Source: Microbulbifer agarilyticus
GTDB taxonomy: Bacteria; Pseudomonadota; Gammaproteobacteria; Pseudomonadales; Cellvibrionaceae
Assembly (NCBI RefSeq): GCF_001999945.1
Contig: NZ_CP019650.1
Span: 930,001 to 994,000, forward strand
Length of the DNA stretch: 64,000 bases
Direction: 5' to 3'
The notes beneath the pieces are model-generated. The model searched no databases. It saw only the letters and a list, made by a program, of their open reading frames with translations, and was not told the origin of the DNA. Made by a program: the position numbers and the translations under genes. Of the stretch, positions 8,054-15,971 are shown one piece after another. Positions within the stretch are counted from its first letter, which is position 1. Every line of letters starts with the position of its first letter.

Positions 8054-11000
8054 TTCCGGTGTACTGAAAAAGGCCATGGCATCGCAGTACCGAAGCCTGG
8101 GATTGGTTACTGCCGCCTCTGCTGCACTGCTACTAAGCGCGTGCGCAAGTAACAGCGGCAAAACTATTGGTAGCTTACAAAAAGTCGAAATCGAGATACG
8201 TGAAACCCAGATCGATGGCAGCCTGGAAAAGGCGCTGGCGAGCTACCAGAAGTATCTGCAGGAAACCCCGGAAACGGCGCTGACGCCCGAAGCTATCCGC
8301 CGTATTGCCGACCTTAAAATCAAGCAGGCCCACCGCGCAGAAGAGGGCATTCTACCGGCCAGCAGCGAGACGCGGATCCTGTCAGAAGATCAAGTGGCCG
8401 CGGCTAATCAGCTCGCTAATACTAAGGCCGCGACCGCGACCGCGACCGCGACCGCGACCGCCAGCGCCGAACTCGACGCACCGCAGCTTGCCAGCGTGCC
8501 GGCGGGCTCTGAGCGCACACAAGTCGATCTGGCGAGCGTCACCCGCGGCACTGACGAGAAGCAAAGTGAGTTCGAGGCGCGTGCCAGTGGCTCGGTAGAT
8601 TTGAGCGGGCTGGAAAGCAACGCCGAGGTGTCCGTGCCAGGTGATGAGGCAGACGCACTGCTCGCCGCCAATGCCCGCGAGGCGATCGCCCTGTATCAAA
8701 AGTTGTTGGTGCAGTACCCGTTGTACGAGCGCAATGATCAGGTGATGTACCAGCTATCCCGCGCGTATGAGGAGACGGGCGAAGTGGAAGAGGCTGTTGC
8801 CATCCTGCTAAAGCTCGTGGCCAAGTACCCCGCGTCGCGCCATCTTGATGAAGCCTATTTCCGCTTGGGTGAATACTATTTCACGCGCAAAAAATACCTC
8901 GATGCGGAAGAGTCCTATGGCCGTGTGATTGCGATGGGTGAGGTATCGAGCTTTTACGAGCTGGCCATGTACAAACGCGGCTGGGCATTGTTCAAGCAAG
9001 ATATGTACGAAATGGCGCTGGACGATTTCGTTGGCATGCTCGACTACAAAGTGGCGGACGGCTACGACTTTGAGCAAACTTCCAACGAAACCGAGCGGAA
9101 GCATATCGAAGATACCTTCCGTGTGATCAGCCTCAGTTTCTCCTATCTCGGTGGTGCGGATTCCATCGTCGATTACTTCTCGCGCAAGGGCGCGCGGGAT
9201 TACGAGTCCTACGTCTACAGTCATCTGGGTGAGTATTACCTGGACAAACGACGCTATCAGGACGCGGCAAAATCCTACGACACCTTTGTCGAACTCAATC
9301 CGTTGCATAAGGTTGCGCCCGACTTTTCCATTCGCGTCATTGAGATTTACCAGAAGGGTGGATTCCCTCGCCTGGTGTTGGAGGCGAAGAAAGATTTTGC
9401 CAACACCTACGCGCTGGATGCTCAGTACTGGACGGTGTTTGAAATCCAGGAATATGCGGTGGTGCTGGAGTTCCTGCAAACCAACCTGATTGATCTGGCG
9501 AGCCACTATCATGCTGCTTACCAGAATGTGAAGCCGAAAGACAAAGAATTCGCCAAGAAACGCGGCGAGAATTATCTTGAGGCGATTCACTGGTATCGCC
9601 GTTACCTTGCATCCTTTGCCGACAAGCCCAAAGCACCGGAAATCAATTACCAGCTCGCCGGCCTGATGCTGGAGAACAAGGACTTCCTCAATGCGGCGCG
9701 GGAATATGAGCGCACTGCATACGATTACACCGGGCATGCGGTCAATGAGAATGCCAGTGAAGCAGGCTATGCCGCGGTGTTTGCTTACCGTGAGCACCTC
9801 AAAAACGATCTCGCCCAGGCCAACAATGCAGAAAAGGTTGCGCTGCAGAAAGAAATTATTCGCTCTTCTCTGACCTTCTCCGAAACCTTCCCGCAGCACG
9901 CCAAGGCGCCACAAATTCTGCTCGGCGCGGTGGATGACCTGTACAAACTGAAGAGCTTCTCGGAAGCGATTCAAAACGGGCGCCTGCTGCTGGAGAAGTT
10001 CCCTGGAGCGGAACAGCCGGTCAAGCGCTCTGCCTGGTTGCTGGTAGCCCATGCGTCTTTCGATACCGAATTGTATGCGGATGCAGAAGCGGGCTATCTG
10101 GAAGCGCTGCAGCTCACTGCCGTCGATGCGAAAGACCGTTTGGACCTGGTAGAGAATCTGGCAGGATCCATCTATCAGCAGGGTGACCAGGCGCGCAAAG
10201 CGGAAGATCACCTGGCTGCAGCAGAACATTTCTTACGTATCCGCGGTGCCGCGCCGACTGCCTCGATTTTGGCTACGGCCGAATATGATGCAGCGGCCTC
10301 CTTGATCCAGTTGCAGAACTGGGGCCGCGCGGCTGACGTCTTGCAAGCGTTCCGTGGCAACCACCCACAGCATGAGTTGCAGAAAGAAGTGACCAAAAAG
10401 CTGGCAGTGGTTTATCAGGAAAGTGGCCAGTTGTTGCTCGCCGGTGCCGAGTTTGAGCGCATCGAGCGTGAGTCCGAAGATGAAGACGTGCGCCGTGAAG
10501 CGCTTTCCCAGGCGGCAAGCTTGTACAGTGCAGCCAAGAGTTACGATAAGGCACTGGCGGTACTCAACCGCTACGTGAAACTCTTCCCGAGGCCCATGGA
10601 GCCGGCGCTGGAAACGCGCCAGAAAATTGCCGATATCTACCTCAATAGTGGCAACCGTAAAGCGTATTTCAACACGCTGGATGACATAGTACGGATTGAG
10701 TTGCGCGGTGGTAACGAGCGCAATGATCGCACCCGCTACCTGGGTGGTAGCGCCGCGTTAAAACTGGCCGAACCAAAATTCGATTCCTTTGCGGAAATTG
10801 CCCTTGTCGCGCCACTTGAGCGCAATCTCAACACCAAGCGCACACGCATGCAGGCAGCGACCAAGGCATTCAGCGATTTGATTGACTATCAGGTTGCCGA
10901 CGTTACCGCTGCAGCGACGTTTTATCTGGGCGAAATCTACTTGCACTTCAGTACGTCTCTGAAGGATTCCGAACGGCCAACCAACTTGAATGCGATGGAA

Positions 11001-11363
11001 CTCGAAGAATATGAGTTGGCGCTAGAGGAGCAGATCTATCCATTCGAAGAGCGCGCAATCTCTGTGCATGAGAAAAATATCGACCTGATGGCAGCCGGTA
11101 TTTACAACAGGTGGATAGCGAAGAGTATTGGTCAGCTGGCCGGCTTGGTACCGGCTAGATACGACCGCCCGGAAGAGGCGGGCAATATCGTCAGGATCAT
11201 AGTTCCGCAGCTCGAAACAGTGTCACAGCCAGAAATAGTGTCTCAGCCTGAAACAGAAAATTCGGCGACCGAAGTGATACATGGTACGACGGTCTCCCAA
11301 GAACCTGTCACAGAAGCAGACGCGATGATCGCGGATAATTCGACCCAGGAGGATCAGGGCTGA
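8046..11363 (+). CDS. Large TPR lipoprotein of the envelope operon
   Basis: A 1,105-residue predicted outer-membrane lipoprotein: the N-terminus ends in LLLSAC, so Cys33 would be lipidated, and the residues after it (ASN) do not signal inner-membrane retention. After a low-complexity stretch at about residues 125-145 made by a hexanucleotide repeat, the body from about 205 to 900 is filled with tetratricopeptide-like helices such as AYFRLGEYYFTRKKYLDAEESY, AYEETGEVEEAVAILLKL and LGEYYLDKRRYQDAAKSY. The C-terminus is acidic and repetitive (pairs of SQPE). A Shine-Dalgarno GGAG at 8036 supports the start at 8046. The stop overlaps the next ATG by one base. TPR lipoproteins of this type act as large protein-binding scaffolds; the partner is not known, but the motor-like genes downstream are the obvious candidates. 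Confidence 0.9.
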   Translation: MNNSGVLKKAMASQYRSLGLVTAASAALLLSACASNSGKTIGSLQKVEIEIRETQIDGSLEKALASYQKYLQETPETALTPEAIRRIADLKIKQAHRAEEGILPASSETRILSEDQVAAANQLANTKAATATATATATASAELDAPQLASVPAGSERTQVDLASVTRGTDEKQSEFEARASGSVDLSGLESNAEVSVPGDEADALLAANAREAIALYQKLLVQYPLYERNDQVMYQLSRAYEETGEVEEAVAILLKLVAKYPASRHLDEAYFRLGEYYFTRKKYLDAEESYGRVIAMGEVSSFYELAMYKRGWALFKQDMYEMALDDFVGMLDYKVADGYDFEQTSNETERKHIEDTFRVISLSFSYLGGADSIVDYFSRKGARDYESYVYSHLGEYYLDKRRYQDAAKSYDTFVELNPLHKVAPDFSIRVIEIYQKGGFPRLVLEAKKDFANTYALDAQYWTVFEIQEYAVVLEFLQTNLIDLASHYHAAYQNVKPKDKEFAKKRGENYLEAIHWYRRYLASFADKPKAPEINYQLAGLMLENKDFLNAAREYERTAYDYTGHAVNENASEAGYAAVFAYREHLKNDLAQANNAEKVALQKEIIRSSLTFSETFPQHAKAPQILLGAVDDLYKLKSFSEAIQNGRLLLEKFPGAEQPVKRSAWLLVAHASFDTELYADAEAGYLEALQLTAVDAKDRLDLVENLAGSIYQQGDQARKAEDHLAAAEHFLRIRGAAPTASILATAEYDAAASLIQLQNWGRAADVLQAFRGNHPQHELQKEVTKKLAVVYQESGQLLLAGAEFERIERESEDEDVRREALSQAASLYSAAKSYDKALAVLNRYVKLFPRPMEPALETRQKIADIYLNSGNRKAYFNTLDDIVRIELRGGNERNDRTRYLGGSAALKLAEPKFDSFAEIALVAPLERNLNTKRTRMQAATKAFSDLIDYQVADVTAAATFYLGEIYLHFSTSLKDSERPTNLNAMELEEYELALEEQIYPFEERAISVHEKNIDLMAAGIYNRWIAKSIGQLAGLVPARYDRPEEAGNIVRIIVPQLETVSQPEIVSQPETENSATEVIHGTTVSQEPVTEADAMIADNSTQEDQG
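8429..8460 (+). repeat. Hexanucleotide tandem repeat (CGCGAC) inside the TPR lipoprotein gene
   Basis: Five perfect copies of a six-base unit lie at 8429-8458, with a partial sixth. In frame they encode alternating Ala-Thr. Because the unit is six bases, copy number changes would lengthen or shorten a linker by two residues without breaking the frame. Confidence 0.9.
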
Positions 11364-11971
11364 TGGGTATTCTGTTGCCGTTTACGGAGATCACGCGATT
11401 GGGGAAATTGGGGTTGCTGCTGGTTTTGCTGCAGTTACTTGCCGCATGTGCCAGTAGTCCCCAGACCTCGCGCAGCCCAGTAAACCCCTTGAATGTGAAG
11501 GTCTCCGGTAGTGTCAATCGAGACTTTACCCAAGCCGTTGCATATCTCGAAGGGGAGCGCTATCCAGAGGCGATTGAATTGTTGCAAAGCGTGGTCGAGC
11601 GAGAGCAGAGGCTTTCTGCACCCTATGTAAATCTCGGTATTGCCTATTACCGTACCGGTGATGAAAAGCATGCGGAGGAGTCTTTTCTGGAAGCCTTGCG
11701 CGCTGCACCGCTCGACCCGGTCGCGAGTAATGAGTTGGGGGTTCTCTACCGTCGTCAGGGGCGATTTGACGAGGCGAAAGCTACCTACGCAAAGTCTTTG
11801 CAGTTACACCCGGACAACCCGCCGCTCATCAAGAATCTCGGTATCCTATGTGATCTCTATCTTCGGGATGCGAGCTGCGCACTCGCCCAGTTTGAGCAGT
11901 ATTTAAAAGTTCGACCGAATGATGCCAAAGTCTCTATCTGGGTAACCGACCTCAAGCGGAGAGTGAACTGA
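11363..11971 (+). CDS. TPR lipoprotein (GltE/AglT-like role suggested)
   Basis: A 202-residue lipoprotein with the lipobox LLAAC, Cys29. The mature part is four or five tetratricopeptide repeats: AVAYLEGERYPEAIELLQ, APYVNLGIAYYRTGDEKHAEES, VASNELGVLYRRQGRFDEAKATY and PLIKNLGILCDLYL. It has the size and layout of small TPR outer-membrane lipoproteins such as AglT/GltE or PilW-like pilotins. It overlaps its neighbours by one base on each side, so it is co-translated with the large TPR lipoprotein upstream and the small protein downstream. The genomic setting with TolQ/TolR-like genes favours a role in an energised envelope complex over type IV pilus assembly. Confidence 0.88.
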   Translation: MGILLPFTEITRLGKLGLLLVLLQLLAACASSPQTSRSPVNPLNVKVSGSVNRDFTQAVAYLEGERYPEAIELLQSVVEREQRLSAPYVNLGIAYYRTGDEKHAEESFLEALRAAPLDPVASNELGVLYRRQGRFDEAKATYAKSLQLHPDNPPLIKNLGILCDLYLRDASCALAQFEQYLKVRPNDAKVSIWVTDLKRRVN

Positions 11972-12279
11972 TGAACAGTGTTTTGCGTCCACTTGCGGTA
12001 CTTTTTCTATTGTCGACTGGCGTTGCCGCGTCGGGACAGGAAGAGGGCGAAAGCGGTGAATCTAAGGTGGACAATGAGGTTAAGGAGCTGTCCGGTATCT
12101 CCATTATCGGTAACAAAGAAGCCCCAAAATCTCTTTACATCGTGCCGTGGAAAAGCTCGGAGGTCGGTGTCGAAAGTGGCTTGAACTCCAGTTTGCTCGA
12201 CCCTAGGTTGCAGCCGTTGGACAAAGAAGTATTTTCTCGAGAGCTTGAGTTTTACCAGCTCAGTCTCCCGGAAGACTAA
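11971..12279 (+). CDS. Small exported protein of unknown function in the envelope operon
   Basis: A 102-residue protein with a signal peptide (residues 1-22, cut near VAASG). The mature part starts with an acidic linker, then a block that looks conserved in character, LSGISIIGNKEAPKSLYIV followed by PWKSSEVG. I believe I have seen similar phrases in hypothetical proteins next to TolQ/TolR-like genes in other gammaproteobacteria, but I cannot name the family. Its start overlaps the stop of the TPR lipoprotein (TGATG). A 109-base gap with a small hairpin (TGGCC/GGCCA near 12317-12331) separates it from the TolQ-like gene. Confidence 0.8.
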   Translation: MNSVLRPLAVLFLLSTGVAASGQEEGESGESKVDNEVKELSGISIIGNKEAPKSLYIVPWKSSEVGVESGLNSSLLDPRLQPLDKEVFSRELEFYQLSLPED

Positions 12280-12388
12280 TTTCGTACTTATTTTACTTTT
12301 ACATTTAATTTACTAGTGGCCTATCAGGCCAGAACGAGGCAAAGCGGCGCAACCGCGGACCCGAGAAAGAAAACCAAGAGGAAAAGTG

Positions 12389-13165
12389 ATGGATTTCTTT
12401 AACAGCGTAATCGCGTTTTTTCAGACTGGTGGTGCATTCATGTATCCCATTCTGGTGGTGTTCGCGCTCGGCGCCGCAGTGGCCATCGAACGTTACATTC
12501 GCCTTATTTACGAGCGTCGTACCAATCGCGCGGCCTGGGAAAAGCTTCAGCCAATTTTGAAAAGCGGTGACTTTGACCGCGCGCGTAACCTGGTGAAGGA
12601 AGATAACACTGGTGTCGGCCGTTTGCTTGCCATGGGTCTCGAGCGCCAGGGTGCTGTTCGTCGTCGTGAAGACATCGAAATCGCGATGGAAGAAAGCATT
12701 ATGGAAACCATTCCGCAGCTGGAAAAGCGTACTCCATACGTGGCTCTCGGTTCCAACATCGCCACGCTGTTGGGCCTTCTGGGCACCATTATGGGCCTGA
12801 TTGAAGCATTTACAGCGGTAGCCAATGCCAACCCCGCGGAAAAGGCCGACTTGCTGTCTGCCAGTATTTCTGTGGCCATGAATACCACCGCCTTCGGTCT
12901 AATGGTCGGTATCGCACTGCTGATTGTGCACGCGCTGCTGAACTCGCTGACCGGTCAGATCGTGGACAGCCTGGAAATGGTCTCTGTGAAGGCCTTGAAC
13001 ATTATGTCTTCTGCTACCCGTCGTCGCAGTGATGCAGCCAAAGAAGAAAAGGCAGCAGGACCCGCAGATAAGCCCAAGAATCAAGACGTCGAACAAACCC
13101 GTCAGGCTCAAGCAAAGCCTGTGGCCAAAAAGACGGGTGAAACTTCCAACGCGGAATCGGTGTAA
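12389..13165 (+). CDS. MotA/TolQ/ExbB proton channel family protein (AglR-like)
   Basis: A 258-residue inner-membrane protein with three predicted membrane segments: about residues 17-37 (MYPILVVFALGAAVAIERY), about 125-150 (SNIATLLGLLGTIMGLIEAF) and about 165-190 (TTAFGLMVGIALLIVHALL). The LLGLLGTIMGLIEAF and SISVAMNTTAFGL segments are the hallmark of TolQ/ExbB/MotA stators. These proteins form pentamers that use the proton gradient to drive a TolR/ExbD partner. The C-terminal cytoplasmic tail of about 50 residues is longer than usual and rich in Lys, Ala and Gln. The ATG at 12389 is preferred over GTG at 12386; AGAGGA lies just upstream. The stop overlaps the next ATG. Confidence 0.93.
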   Translation: MDFFNSVIAFFQTGGAFMYPILVVFALGAAVAIERYIRLIYERRTNRAAWEKLQPILKSGDFDRARNLVKEDNTGVGRLLAMGLERQGAVRRREDIEIAMEESIMETIPQLEKRTPYVALGSNIATLLGLLGTIMGLIEAFTAVANANPAEKADLLSASISVAMNTTAFGLMVGIALLIVHALLNSLTGQIVDSLEMVSVKALNIMSSATRRRSDAAKEEKAAGPADKPKNQDVEQTRQAQAKPVAKKTGETSNAESV

Positions 13166-13764
13166 TGAGAAACAGGCGTCACAGCAGAGCCAAAGAAGCG
13201 CCGGAGCTGGACATTACCGCCTTCCTGAACTTGATGGTGGTGCTGGTACCGTTCCTGCTGGTTTCCGCCGTGTTCTCGCGGGTCACCATTCTTGAGTTGA
13301 ATATGCCAAGCGGTGCCGGTGGCGGTGCAGATGATCCGGGGGTATCTCTGGAGGTCGTGGTGCGCAAAGAGGTCTTGGAAATCAGTGATGGTGACAAGGT
13401 GATCGCCCGTTTTCCGAACCTGAACCAAAGTGAAGAGCAAGCCGATGCTGCAACCGCGGCAGACGCAGTGCAGGTACCGGTGGATGAAAATGGCTTGCCC
13501 ATTGTTCCGCCGACGGAAGAGGTTTACGACTTGGTTCAATTGCGCGAGACGCTGATGCGTATTAAGGAAACCTATCCGGACAAAACCGATTCCACCTTGT
13601 TGATGGAGCCCGATGTGGCTTACGAGCATCTGGTCGGCATTATGGATACCGTGCGCAGCGCTGACGTGGTGCCTGTTCCGGAAGACGGCAGTGCTCCAGA
13701 CCCGGATGCCGTGCCGGAACGTATGGAACTCTTCCCCGATATTTCCCTGGGAGACGCGCCGTGA
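13165..13764 (+). CDS. ExbD/TolR-like protein lacking the conserved membrane Asp
   Basis: A 199-residue protein with one N-terminal membrane helix and a periplasmic domain, laid out like ExbD/TolR/AglQ/AglS. The helix reads LDITAFLNLMVVLVPFLL; in ExbD and TolR the residue at this point is the proton-carrying Asp (as in TPFIDVMLVLL), but here it is Asn22. The periplasmic part is larger than in ExbD (about 140) and contains an acidic insertion at residues 85-110. The start codon overlaps the TolQ-like stop, and the stop overlaps the GTG of the second ExbD-like gene. The two paralogues probably assemble together in one motor, with this copy perhaps not protonated; this is inference from the residue change. 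Confidence 0.92.
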   Translation: MRNRRHSRAKEAPELDITAFLNLMVVLVPFLLVSAVFSRVTILELNMPSGAGGGADDPGVSLEVVVRKEVLEISDGDKVIARFPNLNQSEEQADAATAADAVQVPVDENGLPIVPPTEEVYDLVQLRETLMRIKETYPDKTDSTLLMEPDVAYEHLVGIMDTVRSADVVPVPEDGSAPDPDAVPERMELFPDISLGDAP

Positions 13765-14336
13765 AACGTGAAAGTAGACGCATGAAGCGCATGGCGCGTA
13801 GCCGCAAGCGCAAAACACCGGGAATGAACCTGACTTCCCTGATGGATGTATTCACGATCCTGGTGTTCTTCCTGCTGACCAATAGCGCCAGCGATGAAGC
13901 GATTGAAGCCCCCAAGGTGATTACCCTGCCGGATTCGGTGGTGGAGTCCAAGCCGCGGGAAACCGTGACTCTTATGGTTACCCACGATGAGGTGTTGATC
14001 GAAGCAAAACCGGTGATGACTACCGAGGAGCTTTTCCAGAGTGAGGAGCTGGTGGTCGCAGCAATCCAGCAGGCCATGATTCAGGAAGTCGGCAAAGCAA
14101 TGACCATGGCGGATACCGAGTTGGAAGAAGCCAAGCTGGCGCTTGCCGAACGCGCGGCGGCGGGGGAAGACGTAACGGAGGAGGCGGCAGCCTTGCTGGC
14201 AGAGCCACCGGAAGTGAACATTCTCGCGGACCGTACCGTGCCGTTCAGTATCCTGAAAAAAGTTATGTCCAGCTGTACCAATGCCGGATACACGCGAATT
14301 TCCCTCGCGGTTATTCAAAAAGCATCTCAGAGTTAG
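13761..14336 (+). CDS. ExbD/TolR-like protein with the conserved membrane Asp
   Basis: Second TolR/ExbD paralogue, 191 residues. A very basic cytoplasmic N-terminus (many Arg and Lys in residues 2-18) precedes the helix NLTSLMDVFTILVFFLL, in which Asp29 sits where ExbD has its essential protonatable Asp. The periplasmic part has an acidic, alanine-rich insertion at about residues 105-150, then a TolR-like end (VPFSILKKVMSSCTNAGYTRISLAVI). It starts with GTG overlapping the previous stop by four bases. With the TolQ-like protein it should form the proton-driven core of the operon. Confidence 0.93.
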   Translation: MKRESRRMKRMARSRKRKTPGMNLTSLMDVFTILVFFLLTNSASDEAIEAPKVITLPDSVVESKPRETVTLMVTHDEVLIEAKPVMTTEELFQSEELVVAAIQQAMIQEVGKAMTMADTELEEAKLALAERAAAGEDVTEEAAALLAEPPEVNILADRTVPFSILKKVMSSCTNAGYTRISLAVIQKASQS

Positions 14337-14345
14337 TGAGCGTTT

Positions 14346-15722
14346 GTGAATAAATTTCATCAACAAAAACAGGCACTGGCCGCCAAGCAGGACGCGGTTC
14401 GCCAGCAGTTGGCTGTACTCGAGGACGAGTGCGGTCAGGTTGATGGCAAGCTGGAGGCGCTGCACCGGGATGAAGCCAAGCATCAATTGCTGGATGAGAT
14501 TTCGGACCGTCTGGGCCAGCTGGAAGAGGTGGGTGCAGGCGATCTGTTCTGGGCAGAGCACTATAAGCAGGATGCGTCCAAAGCGCTTATCCATCGCCTG
14601 CAGAAAACGGTCAGTATCTACCACGCGAATATCGACCTGCTGCACGAGCGTAAAAACAAGCTGCAGGCGCAGGTTGAGGATTGTCGTGACGAGCTGTTCG
14701 ATCTGGATGCAGAGTTCCGGGAAATCCGCCAGGCGGAAGAGGAAGTTCACTACGAGTACGAAGTAACACGCGAGCTGGGTACATCTGCCTTCCGCGATGG
14801 GACTATGCCGTGGAGTACCAACGGCGAGGATGAGCGTCGGTTCCGCAAGAGCCTGCTGGCCTGTTTGTTACTCGCACTTTTCCTCGGTTTCGGTACGCAT
14901 ATGTGGCAGTTGCCGGAACCGGACGAAGATGAAGTTGTGGAGGTGCCCGAACGTCTGGCCAAATTGGTATTGGAAAAGAAAAAGCCCAAACCCAAGCCAG
15001 AGCCCGTGGTGAAGAAGCCGGAAGAAAAGAAAAAAGAGCCTGAGAAACCCAAACAGCAGGTGGCAAAGGAAGAGCCCAAGCCGTCCAATGTCGAGAAGAA
15101 GCAGGTGCGCAAGAAAGTGGAGCGCGCCGGTGTTCTTGCCTTCAAGGATAACTTCCAGGATCTTATCCAGGATGATCTCGACAATCGCCTGGGTAACCAG
15201 ACTCAGCTCAGTACCGCAGGCAAGAAGGAAAATCGTAGTCAGCGCTCGCTGATTACCGCTGCCGCGAAATCTGGGTCTGACGGTATCAATACCGCAGCGC
15301 TCAGCCGCAACGCTGGCGGTGTGGGTTCCGCGCTGGATGGGGTGAGTTTCTCGCGGGTATCCAGTGGTATTGGAACTGAGGGCGATTTCGCCGGCGAAGA
15401 GCGCCCGCTCAGCGACGGTATGGGACCATCCCGGACCGACGAAGAGATCCAGATCGTGTTTGACCGCTACAAGTCTGCATTGTACCGGATCTACAATCGC
15501 GAGCTGCGCAACAACCCGGCGCTGCAGGGCAAGATGGTGCTGCGAATCACCATCCAGCCAGATGGCTCGGTGTCTCTGGCGGCGGTGGAGACCAGCGATA
15601 TGGACTCCCCGGCACTGGATAGCAAGATCGTGGCGCGGGTGAAGCGGTTCAATTTTGGTGAAAAAGCCGGTGTGCCGACCATCACTATTTTGTATCCGAT
15701 CGACTTCCTGCCTGCAGCATAA
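14346..15722 (+). CDS. TonB/TolA-like energy transducer with cytoplasmic coiled coil (AgmX/PglI C-terminal type)
   Basis: A 458-residue protein with an unusual layout. Residues 1-160 are cytoplasmic and strongly coiled-coil (many QQ, EE, LEAL heptads). One membrane helix lies at about 168-187 (SLLACLLLALFLGFGTHMW). Residues about 205-255 are a Lys/Pro/Glu linker like that of TonB. Residues about 365-458 form a TonB-C-like domain (RIYNRELRNNPALQGK, then VVLRITIQ-type text and VARVKRFNFGEKAGVPTITI), as in the AgmX/PglI (GltJ/GltG) proteins of Myxococcus. TonB and TolA have only a few cytoplasmic residues, so the long coiled coil suggests a cytoplasmic partner. GTG start at 14346. It is the last gene before a terminator. 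Confidence 0.9.
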   Translation: MNKFHQQKQALAAKQDAVRQQLAVLEDECGQVDGKLEALHRDEAKHQLLDEISDRLGQLEEVGAGDLFWAEHYKQDASKALIHRLQKTVSIYHANIDLLHERKNKLQAQVEDCRDELFDLDAEFREIRQAEEEVHYEYEVTRELGTSAFRDGTMPWSTNGEDERRFRKSLLACLLLALFLGFGTHMWQLPEPDEDEVVEVPERLAKLVLEKKKPKPKPEPVVKKPEEKKKEPEKPKQQVAKEEPKPSNVEKKQVRKKVERAGVLAFKDNFQDLIQDDLDNRLGNQTQLSTAGKKENRSQRSLITAAAKSGSDGINTAALSRNAGGVGSALDGVSFSRVSSGIGTEGDFAGEERPLSDGMGPSRTDEEIQIVFDRYKSALYRIYNRELRNNPALQGKMVLRITIQPDGSVSLAAVETSDMDSPALDSKIVARVKRFNFGEKAGVPTITILYPIDFLPAA

Positions 15723-15731
15723 TCTGCGGTT

Positions 15732-15775
15732 AAAAAACAACCACTCGGGGTCTTCCCGAGCGGTTGTTTTGTTTC
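15732..15775 (+). terminator. Intrinsic terminator of the envelope operon
   Basis: Arms at 15735-15749 and 15755-15769 pair over 15 bases with one mismatch around a five-base loop, followed by a T-rich tract. It separates the motor-like operon from the giant surface protein genes. Confidence 0.9.
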
Positions 15776-15971
15776 TTAAGAAATTACCTGAGCTTTACTT
15801 GAGAACTGCTTGGCAAAGATAGAAAAAGCTCCCCTCTCACCCCGACAATTTTGACTTGTTTCACGGTGGTGATCCTCTCCTTCCAATAAAGTTCCGCGAC
15901 CGGCTCCTTCTCCGGTACTGCTGCCTGTGCGGCAGTTGGCAAACAATAAAACTGACTGGCAGCGGAAAGCG

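Noticed and set aside
8400..8480. Considered the tandem repeats as a CRISPR array
   Set aside because: The unit is six bases without spacers and lies in a coding frame.
12386..15722. Considered as a plain Tol-Pal or ExbBD-TonB system
   Set aside because: There are two unlike TolR-type genes, no tolB or pal, no iron uptake gene, and the transducer has a long cytoplasmic coiled coil and TPR partners.
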